This document shows, piece by piece, positions 1 through 5,748 of a stretch of 6,359 nt of DNA. Position numbers and translations under genes: made by a program. Position 1 is the stretch's first letter. Each line of letters starts with the position of its first letter. The notes beneath the pieces are model-generated. The model ran no database searches. It worked only from the letters and a program-made list of their open reading frames with translations, and was not told where the DNA came from. Source of the stretch: Sulfurospirillum sp. UBA6790 (GTDB lineage Bacteria > Campylobacterota > Campylobacteria > Campylobacterales > Sulfurospirillaceae); contig DKFS01000080.1 of assembly GCA_002452855.1 (NCBI GenBank), positions 1 through 6,359 of the forward strand, read 5' to 3'.

Positions 1-32
1 ATAAACAACTCAAGGACCAAGGTAAGATATAA
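1..32 (+). CDS. possible 3' end of an upstream gene (partial)
   Basis: Reading from base 3, the frame gives nine codons (KQLKDQGKI) and a TAA at 30-32. It is followed 25 bases later by a strong intrinsic terminator, as expected at the end of a transcription unit. Another frame, from base 1, stays open to a TAA at 55-57, so the choice of frame is not certain. Lysine/glutamine-rich ends like this are common in Campylobacterota proteins. Because fdhD follows, a formate dehydrogenase subunit or other fdh operon gene would fit the context, but nothing in nine residues identifies the product. Confidence 0.35.
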   Translation, partial: KQLKDQGKI

Positions 33-57
33 AGGTTTTATAAATTTTAAAAATTAA

Positions 58-98
58 TGTAGCGTACTTTTTTAAGAATAGTACGCTACAATTTTTTT
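58..98 (+). terminator. intrinsic (rho-independent) terminator
   Basis: A perfect 11-bp inverted repeat (TGTAGCGTACT at 58-68 and AGTACGCTACA at 80-90) has an 11-base loop and is followed by A and seven T residues (92-98). This is the classic hairpin plus U-tract layout. It would end transcription of the gene entering from the left. fdhD therefore either has its own promoter in the 45 bases between this site and its start, or relies on read-through. Confidence 0.85.
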
Positions 99-107
99 GA
101 CGATAAA

Positions 108-124
108 TATGCCCTTTCGGCATA
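108..124 (+). promoter_or_regulatory. small inverted repeat in front of fdhD
   Basis: TATGCC (108-113) and GGCATA (119-124) form a perfect 6-bp inverted repeat around the 5-base spacer CTTTC, ending 7 bases before the GAGG ribosome binding site of fdhD. It may be an operator half-site pair or a small leader hairpin. A TTGACG -35-like hexamer overlaps the terminator T-tract (97-102), but no convincing -10 follows at the right distance, so no promoter is claimed. Confidence 0.25.
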
Positions 125-142
125 GTATTTTGAGGAAAACAT

Positions 143-925
143 ATGGAAGCCGTTTTTTCAACAACGATCACTAAGATCAAAGGGAAAGAGACGTTTGAGC
201 GAGAAGATACACTTGTTCGTGAAATTAAACTAGAGCTTTATGTGAACGGTGAAAAGGTGGGAGCCGTTATGGCGACACCTGTGGATCAAGAAGCATTGGC
301 GATTGGTTATTTGATGAGTGAAAACATCATTGAAAGTTTTAAAGATGTCTCTTCACTCAAGCTTCTTAATGATGGTATGCGCGTTGAAATTGAAGCCAAA
401 GTCAATGAGGATAACATTAAAAAACTGAATGCCGAAGGCGTTGTTATTAGTGGGTGCGGAAGAAGTATGACGGCTAACATTGACCCAGAAGCCATTGAAG
501 CTAAAGTCATTAAAAGTGATTTTACGCTTGATGCTTCACTGTTGTGCAAAGAGATGAGTCAGTTTTATACGGAGTGCCCTTTGTATGAGCAAACGGGGTG
601 TGTTCATACCGCGAAGCTTTTTACCGATGAGTATACGTTTTTTATTGGTGAAGATATTGCACAGCACAATACCATTGATAAAGTGGTTGGAAAAGCTCAA
701 ATGGCAGGTATTGATGTTAGCAATGCTTTTTTGATGGTAAGCGGAAGGCTCTCTTCTGAAATGGTAGCCAAAGCGGTTATGCATCAAATTCCTATCTTAG
801 CATCACGCACCGCATCGACGTGTTTGGGGCTGATGATTGCCGAAAAATTTGGATTGACACTCATCGGTTTTGTCAGGGGTGATACGATGAATGTTTATCG
901 ACATCCAAGGAGAATTCATGTCTGA
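143..925 (+). CDS. fdhD: FdhD, sulfur carrier / sulfurtransferase for formate dehydrogenase
   Basis: FdhD accepts sulfur from the cysteine desulfurase IscS and passes it to the Mo/W-bis-MGD cofactor of formate dehydrogenase in the cytoplasm, a step required for enzyme activity. The 260-residue length is normal. Recognisable family blocks are TGCVHTAKL (151-159), the EDIAQHNTIDKVVG block (170-183, equivalent to the usual EDvGRHNAvDK), SGRLSSEMVAKA (200-211) and a C-terminal stretch ending in a VYRHPRRI-type motif (251-258). The start at 143 has a TGAGGA ribosome binding site 6 bases upstream. The stop overlaps the start of the modE-like gene by 8 bases, so the two are probably co-translated. 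Odd point: the region that normally carries the catalytic CxxC reads SGCGRSM (103-109 or so), leaving a single cysteine, Cys105. The family assignment is secure; the functional effect of the missing second cysteine is unknown. Confidence 0.95.
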   Translation: MEAVFSTTITKIKGKETFEREDTLVREIKLELYVNGEKVGAVMATPVDQEALAIGYLMSENIIESFKDVSSLKLLNDGMRVEIEAKVNEDNIKKLNAEGVVISGCGRSMTANIDPEAIEAKVIKSDFTLDASLLCKEMSQFYTECPLYEQTGCVHTAKLFTDEYTFFIGEDIAQHNTIDKVVGKAQMAGIDVSNAFLMVSGRLSSEMVAKAVMHQIPILASRTASTCLGLMIAEKFGLTLIGFVRGDTMNVYRHPRRIHV

Positions 926-1655
926 AATGGAAGAACTCATTAAAAAATACCTCAATGACAAAGGTAAACTCGATTGTAGTGACGCCTTTAAAATTTCTGC
1001 AAAGCTTAAATGTTCTTCGCTAGAAGTGGGTGCGTGTGCCAAAGCGATGGATATACGCATCGATGCTTGTGAGCTTGGTCAATTTGGCAAGCTTGAAGGC
1101 GGTATTTATGATATCGAAGCAGAAAATCGCCTGAAACCACTGTTAGATGAAAAAAATCGTGTTACATGTAAAGCAGCGCGTGCTGCCGCTGCTGGCATTG
1201 GTTTGAAAAAAATCAGAGGCACGCTTAAAGAGAAAAACTATGACGTCACTTTTTGTGAGTTAGGCTGTTTTAAAGAGAAAGAGCGACCACGCCTGTATGT
1301 TAAAACCAAAACGTGGATCGAAAATGCGGAAGGGGAGCTGCTTTTTGGTAAAGGTAAAACGGAAATTTTAGAGTTGATTGAAACAGAAGGCTCCATTTCT
1401 AAAGCGTCTGAAATTATCGGCATGAATTATAAAAAAGCATGGACGCATATCAAGATTTTGCAAAAGAACATTAATGATGTGATGGTACAAACCAAACAAG
1501 GTGGCGGCGAAGATGCAGGTACGACACTCACCCCAGTTGCCCGTGAATTTATGAAGAATTATCGTCAGCTACAAGCAGATATCGAAAATTATGCCAACGA
1601 GCGGTTCAAAGAACTTTTCTTAAAACCACGAAACGAGAAAGAGTTTAAATCCTAA
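918..1655 (+). CDS. ModE-family (LysR-type HTH) regulator with duplicated N-terminal CELGxF modules
   Basis: Predicted DNA-binding regulator of molybdate/tungstate genes, 245 residues. Residues about 124-235 match the N-terminal winged helix of ModE: KTWIENAEGELLFGKGK, the helix-turn-helix ETEGSISKASEIIGMNYKKAW (about 156-175), a GGGEDAGTTLTP wing and a helical dimerisation end. There is no C-terminal Mop/TOBE domain, so the usual molybdate-binding part of ModE is absent. Instead residues 18-58 and 82-121 are an internal duplication: each copy begins with a Cys (20, 84) and ends in CELGxF (51-56, 113-118). The ATG at 918 is preferred to the in-frame ATG at 891 because AAGGAG (907-912) lies 5 bases before it and 891 has no such site and lies deep inside fdhD. 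It overlaps the fdhD stop. As I recall, C. jejuni has a ModE-like gene next to fdhD that represses its mod operon. The likely targets here are the wtp promoter just downstream and possibly fdh genes. What the N-terminal modules sense is unknown. Confidence 0.88.
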   Translation: MSEMEELIKKYLNDKGKLDCSDAFKISAKLKCSSLEVGACAKAMDIRIDACELGQFGKLEGGIYDIEAENRLKPLLDEKNRVTCKAARAAAAGIGLKKIRGTLKEKNYDVTFCELGCFKEKERPRLYVKTKTWIENAEGELLFGKGKTEILELIETEGSISKASEIIGMNYKKAWTHIKILQKNINDVMVQTKQGGGEDAGTTLTPVAREFMKNYRQLQADIENYANERFKELFLKPRNEKEFKS

Positions 1656-1748
1656 AGCAAAGAGCCAATACATTTTCATTGTGGTAGGCTATTTTGGCGC
1701 TATGCAAGTTTTGTAGAATTTCTTCAGAGTGAAAATATCGGTTATGAA

Positions 1749-1803
1749 CGTGATGTTAAAGGTTGATTTTTAGCATCACGCATTGATGGAATATGCTAAA
1801 AAT
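1749..1803 (+). promoter_or_regulatory. overlapping, mutually exclusive inverted repeats in the wtp leader
   Basis: Hairpin A pairs CGTGATGTTAAA (1749-1760) with TTTAGCATCACG (1769-1780): 12 pairs with one G-U, 8-base loop. Hairpin B pairs ATTTTTAGCAT (1766-1776) with ATGCTAAAAAT (1793-1803): 11 perfect pairs, 16-base spacer. Both need bases 1769-1776, so they cannot form together; a third small pairing CATCA/TGATG (1774-1778/1784-1788) is also possible. Neither is followed by a T-tract, so they are not ordinary terminators. The arms of repeat B also contain TTAGCA (1770-1775) and TATGCT (1792-1797) at 16-base spacing, a weak -35/-10 match, so it may instead be an operator overlapping the wtp promoter. 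The structure is seen; the role is inferred. Confidence 0.4.
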
Positions 1804-1820
1804 ACATAGTACATGGTCTT

Positions 1821-1856
1821 ATGTTATGCCTTAAGTTTTAAGGTATTGCATAACAT
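1821..1856 (+). promoter_or_regulatory. composite inverted repeat directly upstream of the wtpA ribosome binding site (candidate ModE-type operator or leader hairpin)
   Basis: Outer arms ATGTTATGC (1821-1829) and GCATAACAT (1848-1856) are perfect 9-bp complements. Inside them CCTTAA (1829-1834) and TTAAGG (1838-1843) form a second 6-bp stem with loop GTT. The repeat ends 5 bases before AAGGAG (1862-1867). The GTTAT...ATAAC half-sites resemble those of enterobacterial ModE operators, but their spacing is about 10 bases (roughly one helical turn) longer than I recall for the E. coli modA site. If transcribed, the same sequence would fold into a hairpin next to the ribosome binding site. Which mechanism applies cannot be told from sequence. 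Confidence 0.5.
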
Positions 1857-1872
1857 CTACTAAGGAGTAAAT

Positions 1873-2823
1873 ATGAAAAAAATGTTGTTGCTAAGCGGAT
1901 TGGCACTCAGTATGTTAATGGCCAAAGAGCCTGTTGTTGTCTTTCATGCAGGAAGTTTGTCTGTACCATTTGCTGAGATCGAAAAAGTATTTGAAGAAAA
2001 ATATCCTCAATACGATGTTCAACGTGAACCAAGTGGTAGTGTTGCAGCGGCACGTAAAGTCACTGACCTAGGACGCAGCGCCGATGTTATGGGAAGCGCA
2101 GATTATAAAGTGATTGATACTATGCTTATCCCAAAATATGCAAAATTTAACGCTCAATTTGCCACCAATGAGATGGTTCTTGCTTATACTGACAAATCCA
2201 AATATGCTAAAGAGATTAACGATAAAAACTGGCCTGATATTTTCTTAAAAGAGGGTGTTGTGGTAGGTCACTCCAATCCAAATCTTGACCCATGCGGATA
2301 CCGTTCAATGCTTGTAACGATGCTGGCTGAAAAATATTATGTCAAACCAGGTTTTTACAATAAACTTTTTGGATACGGCGATCATTATGAAGTCGGTGAA
2401 GAAAACAACAAAAAAGTGGTTGTAAGACCCAAAGAGACAGATTTACTTGGTCTTTTAGAAGCAGGTCAATACGATTATCTTTACATCTATAAATCCGTAG
2501 CGGACCAACACCACCTTAAATATGTGACATTGCCAGAAGCCGTTTCATTAAAAAGTGCACGTTACGATGATGTTTATAGCCAAGTCTCTTTCAATATTGA
2601 CGGGAAAAAACCAGGTCAAGTGGTAGAACAAAAAGGTGCGCCAATGGTCTATGGATTAACTGTATTTGAAAACGACAAAAACCCTGTGAATAAAGCGGGC
2701 GCAATTGCGTTTGTAAACTTTGTCTTATCTCCAGAGGGACAAGCGATTATGAAGAAAAATGGACAAGATGCGATGAATCCTCCAGTGATTACAGGAGATG
2801 CTTCTATTTTAGGAAAAAAATGA
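1873..2823 (+). CDS. wtpA: tungstate/molybdate ABC transporter, periplasmic substrate-binding protein (WtpA-like)
   Basis: Captures tungstate and/or molybdate in the periplasm and delivers it to the permease encoded two genes downstream. Residues 1-17 are a Sec signal peptide (MKK, hydrophobic core, probable cleavage after LMA17 before KEP). The mature part opens with VVVFHAGSLSVPF (21-33), then SGSVAAARKVTDLGRSADV (54-72), ATNEMVLAYTDKSKY (97-111), NPNLDPCGYRS (135-145) and DYLYIYKSVADQH (201-213). This pattern fits the WtpA/archaeal ModA group better than TupA or classic bacterial ModA. Asp139 in the NPNLDPCGYR block is a probable oxyanion or metal ligand by family analogy. The start is fixed by AAGGAG at 1862-1867, 5 bases upstream. 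The final bases overlap the ATPase gene by ATGA (2820-2823). The specificity between W and Mo cannot be read from sequence; the family often prefers tungstate. Confidence 0.93.
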   Translation: MKKMLLLSGLALSMLMAKEPVVVFHAGSLSVPFAEIEKVFEEKYPQYDVQREPSGSVAAARKVTDLGRSADVMGSADYKVIDTMLIPKYAKFNAQFATNEMVLAYTDKSKYAKEINDKNWPDIFLKEGVVVGHSNPNLDPCGYRSMLVTMLAEKYYVKPGFYNKLFGYGDHYEVGEENNKKVVVRPKETDLLGLLEAGQYDYLYIYKSVADQHHLKYVTLPEAVSLKSARYDDVYSQVSFNIDGKKPGQVVEQKGAPMVYGLTVFENDKNPVNKAGAIAFVNFVLSPEGQAIMKKNGQDAMNPPVITGDASILGKK

Positions 2824-3803
2824 GTTTTCTCTCTTTGCAAGCCCTTACATGTCATGTAGGGGCCTTTCATCTTCAAGATATTAGTTTTGATGTGGGCGAG
2901 GGTGAGTATTTTGTCATTTTAGGTCACAGTGGTGCAGGTAAAACCGTCATTTTGGAGTCCATCGCAGGATTGCACAGCGTGGGCGGAAAGATTTTATATA
3001 ACCACGAAGATATTACATGTAAAGTTCCAGAAGAGCGCTCTGTGGGGTTTGTTTATCAAGATTTTGCATTGTTTCCCAACTTAACAGTCCGTGAAAACAT
3101 CCGTTTTGCTGGGCGTTATAAGCACATTGAAGATGCTGAAGCTTTATTTGAAGATTTGATTGAATTTTTGGGATTGGAAAAACTCTTAGACAGACGTATC
3201 GATAATCTTTCAGGTGGAGAAAAGCAGCGCATTGCCATTGCACGTGCCATTTTCGCGCGTCCTAAGATTTTACTGCTTGATGAACCACTCAGTGCCATTG
3301 ACCCGACATTTCGTAATGCAATTATGAAGTTTCTCAAAGATATTCATAGACGCTACGGGCTTACGACATTACATGTAACGCACAATTTTCGTGAAGCCTC
3401 TTACTTAGCTGATCGCATTGCTATTGTGATGGATGGAAAAATTCAACAAGTGGGCTCAGCTAATGAAGTGCTCTCGCATCCAAGTTCTCTTAAAGTGGCT
3501 GAGTTTTTAGGATTTAAAAATATTTTTCCTTCTTCACTCATTAACGATGATAGTACAAAACTTTTCTCCATTGACCCGAATGATATTTTAGTTTCGAAAG
3601 AAGGACCTGTGGCATGTGACTACCACTTTGAGGGTGTGTTAGACGAATGTATGGGCATTGTCGATCATTTTAAACTTTTTATCACGGTGGGTGAAAATCA
3701 ATTTTTTGTCAAAATGCTGAAGCGTGAACATGAAGGCTGTTCTATTAATCGCGGTGAAACCATTTACATTGGGTTTAATCGAAAGGATGTATGTTACCTA
3801 TGA
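2820..3803 (+). CDS. wtpC: tungstate/molybdate ABC transporter ATP-binding protein
   Basis: Cytoplasmic ATPase that powers import with the adjacent binding protein and permease. All nucleotide-binding motifs are intact: Walker A GHSGAGKT (35-42), Q-loop Gln80, signature LSGGEKQ (130-136), Walker B ILLLDEP (150-156), D-loop SAID (158-161) and switch His188. Residues about 265-327 form a short TOBE-like C-terminal extension (EGVLDECMGIVDHFKLFITV, then KREHEG...RGETIYIGF), the sort of domain that binds oxyanion and can inhibit transport in ModC/WtpC proteins. At 327 residues it is slightly shorter than most ModC/WtpC. The ATG overlaps the wtpA stop (ATGA) and depends on the weak AGGA at 2811-2814 or on translational coupling. 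The C at symbol level follows the Wtp naming; ModC would be an equally reasonable label. Confidence 0.93.
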   Translation: MSFLSLQALTCHVGAFHLQDISFDVGEGEYFVILGHSGAGKTVILESIAGLHSVGGKILYNHEDITCKVPEERSVGFVYQDFALFPNLTVRENIRFAGRYKHIEDAEALFEDLIEFLGLEKLLDRRIDNLSGGEKQRIAIARAIFARPKILLLDEPLSAIDPTFRNAIMKFLKDIHRRYGLTTLHVTHNFREASYLADRIAIVMDGKIQQVGSANEVLSHPSSLKVAEFLGFKNIFPSSLINDDSTKLFSIDPNDILVSKEGPVACDYHFEGVLDECMGIVDHFKLFITVGENQFFVKMLKREHEGCSINRGETIYIGFNRKDVCYL

Positions 3804-4570
3804 AACGATATTGGTTTACAACGTTTTTAGCGCTTTTGGGGCTTGTGATGCTTCTTTTTTTGACAACGCCTTTGTTTAAGATGCTCATTGGCAATGATAT
3901 TGCCACTTTACTTAAAACATTAGGGGAAGCAGATGTCTCAGCGTCGGTTATTCTCACGATGAAAGTTTCTTTGTTTTCAACACTGTTTGCTTTAGCCACA
4001 GGGCTTCCATTGGCGTATTTAATTGCACGTTATGATTTTTTTGGACGCTCTTTTTTGGAGACATTGGTTGATATTCCGATTATGATTCCACACACTGCCG
4101 CGGGTATCGCACTTTTAGTTGCGTTTGGCAGTGGTCGAATCGGTGATTTTTTTGGTTATTTTGGCATTAAATTCATTGGCTCTGAAGCGGGCATTATGAT
4201 AGCGATGATGTTTCTCTCGGCTACATTTCTTATCAATGGTGCGAAAGAGGGATTCAAAAAAGTAGATGTCAAGCTGGAAAAAGTAGCTAGAACATTAGGA
4301 GCGAGTCCGCTAAAAGTCTTTTTTGCCATCTCTTTGCCCAATGCAAAAAAAGACATCGTCAATGGTTGTTTGATGATGTGGGGAAGGGGTCTTGGCGAAT
4401 TTGGTGCGGTGGTCATTTTAGTCTATCATCCGATGACAGCACCTGTCTTGATTTATGATCGTTTCACGAGCTTTGGATTGCAGTACTCTGCACCGGTTGC
4501 CGGGGTAATGATTATCCTCTCCATCTTTGTTTTCTTAACCGTAAGATTTATTAATAATAAACTTCGCTAA
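3800..4570 (+). CDS. wtpB: tungstate/molybdate ABC transporter permease
   Basis: Inner-membrane permease of the importer, 256 residues, with about six hydrophobic segments (roughly 7-27, 50-74, 92-110, 129-149, 184-206, 231-251). The coupling (EAA) loop is visible as EKVARTLGASPLKVFFAISLP (160-180). It is followed by GRGLGEFGAVV (195-205) and PMTAPVLIYDRF (211-222), typical of ModB/WtpB proteins. The start is ambiguous: ATG at 3800 gives another ATGA overlap with the preceding stop, like the wtpA/wtpC junction, with AAAGGA (3782-3787) 12 bases upstream. An in-frame ATG at 3791 is only 3 bases from that site and would add MLP. The 3800 start is preferred. The gene ends the operon and runs directly into a terminator. 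Confidence 0.92.
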   Translation: MKRYWFTTFLALLGLVMLLFLTTPLFKMLIGNDIATLLKTLGEADVSASVILTMKVSLFSTLFALATGLPLAYLIARYDFFGRSFLETLVDIPIMIPHTAAGIALLVAFGSGRIGDFFGYFGIKFIGSEAGIMIAMMFLSATFLINGAKEGFKKVDVKLEKVARTLGASPLKVFFAISLPNAKKDIVNGCLMMWGRGLGEFGAVVILVYHPMTAPVLIYDRFTSFGLQYSAPVAGVMIILSIFVFLTVRFINNKLR

Positions 4571-4600
4571 AAGAACCATCTTTCAAGATGGTTCTTTATT
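4570..4600. terminator. bidirectional intrinsic terminator between convergent genes
   Basis: AAAGAACCATC (4570-4580) and GATGGTTCTTT (4587-4597) form a perfect 11-bp stem with a 6-base loop. On the + strand it is followed by ATTTT (4598-4602). On the - strand the T-rich run TTTTAGC follows. It starts on the last base of the permease stop and ends just before the stop of the convergent MFS gene at 4601, so it can serve both the wtp operon and the marR-MFS operon. Confidence 0.9.
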
Positions 4601-5740
4601 TTAGATGTATTTCTTAGCCGTATGTCTGATAATGCTGAATGAAAGAAGCGCTAAAAGCGCTGCCACGAGATAGGGCAGTTTCATGCCAAAGGTTTCACCA
4701 ATAAATCCAGAGGCAATGGGCGCGAGTGCGGCTCCTGTCCAACGTAAAAAATTATATCCACCCGAGACGATATTGCGTTCAAAATGGCTTTGCATGACAT
4801 ATGTCGTAAAGAGCGAGTTACTGATGCCTGAGAGCAGACCACTTAAGACAATCAAGAGTGCCATAAACGACAATGAATTGGCACTCATAAGTAAAATCAA
4901 AACCGCCATAAAGCATAAAAGAGTGGCAGGAATAATTTTTTTGGCATGCCAGTAGCGCTCTAATTTGGTACTCAAAAAAACCGAGCCAATCGCAAGTGCA
5001 AGCCCCCATCCAAAAAAGAGCAAGCCAATTTCAATAGGTCCCATATGAATTACAAGCGGCGAATAGGCTAAAACCACAAAAAATCCATAATAATAAAGCA
5101 TGGCGGCAATGGCAATTTTAAGAAACTTAGCATCTTTGAAAAGGGCTTTTAATTCTTTTAGACCTGCTGGTTTATGGGATTTTTTCTCTTTAGGTTCTTG
5201 CACAAAGAAGATAACCAATAAAAAAGCAAGAAAGGTTAATGCGCCTGTCACTAAAAAAGGGTAGCGCCAAGAGTATTGCCCTACAAAACCGCCTAAAAGA
5301 GGCCCTGAAGCGATGCCAAACCCGATGGAGCCTTCAAAGAGACCAATTGCTTTGTGTTGGTCGCTTGAGAGTGCGATGAGAAGAATCAGTGCGGTTGCAA
5401 AAAAGTGCGCATTGCCATATCCCCAGCCTGCTCTAAAAAGTGCTAAAGAGGTAATATTTTGTGCCATAGAACATAAAATAGCGGAGATAGAGACGATGCC
5501 AAGCCCTAATGCCATAATTTTTTTATCCCCAAATTTACTCGCAAGCATCCCTGCTGGGATCATGATCAGTGCCATCATAAAGATGTACGTGGTAAACAGA
5601 AGTTCGACTTGCCAGTTGGTCGCACCTAGATGTTGCGCAATATCAGGAAGAATGGGATCAACCACGCCCATACCCATAAAGGCAAGGAAGGTTGCAAAAA
5701 CGGTGACTTTTTGTGCGATGTTATTGTGTGAATGACTCAT
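4601..5740 (-). CDS. 12-TM major facilitator superfamily transporter (DHA1-type exporter)
   Basis: Inner-membrane secondary transporter of 379 residues with about 12 hydrophobic segments in two halves joined by a charged loop (about 181-207). Visible family motifs are the membrane-embedded Asp28 in VVDPILP, motif A GMLASKFGDKKIMALG (64-79), an Arg-containing motif B LFRAGWGYG (101-109) and motif C GSIGFGIASGPLLGG (137-151), the pattern typical of proton-driven antiporters that export drugs or small molecules. It lies 8 bases after the marR stop on the same strand, with a weak TAAGG-type ribosome binding site overlapping that stop, so it is the second gene of a marR-MFS operon. A MarR-controlled exporter usually removes the compound that releases the repressor. 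The actual substrate cannot be deduced. Confidence 0.9.
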   Translation of the reverse strand: MSHSHNNIAQKVTVFATFLAFMGMGVVDPILPDIAQHLGATNWQVELLFTTYIFMMALIMIPAGMLASKFGDKKIMALGLGIVSISAILCSMAQNITSLALFRAGWGYGNAHFFATALILLIALSSDQHKAIGLFEGSIGFGIASGPLLGGFVGQYSWRYPFLVTGALTFLAFLLVIFFVQEPKEKKSHKPAGLKELKALFKDAKFLKIAIAAMLYYYGFFVVLAYSPLVIHMGPIEIGLLFFGWGLALAIGSVFLSTKLERYWHAKKIIPATLLCFMAVLILLMSANSLSFMALLIVLSGLLSGISNSLFTTYVMQSHFERNIVSGGYNFLRWTGAALAPIASGFIGETFGMKLPYLVAALLALLSFSIIRHTAKKYI

Positions 5741-5748
5741 AAAATGCC

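Noticed and set aside
93..107. Fifteen-base match (T6 then GACGATAAA) also present at 5917-5931
   Set aside because: The second copy is inside the marR coding sequence in an AT-rich context and the first overlaps a terminator tail; there is no symmetry or conserved setting, so it is probably chance.
891..917. Longer modE-like start at 891 adding nine residues
   Set aside because: No ribosome binding site before 891; AAGGAG at 907-912 is ideally placed for the ATG at 918.
1656..1872. Molybdenum/tungsten cofactor riboswitch in the wtp leader
   Set aside because: I could not find the conserved Moco riboswitch core, and the hairpins present do not resemble it; only generic competing stems can be supported.
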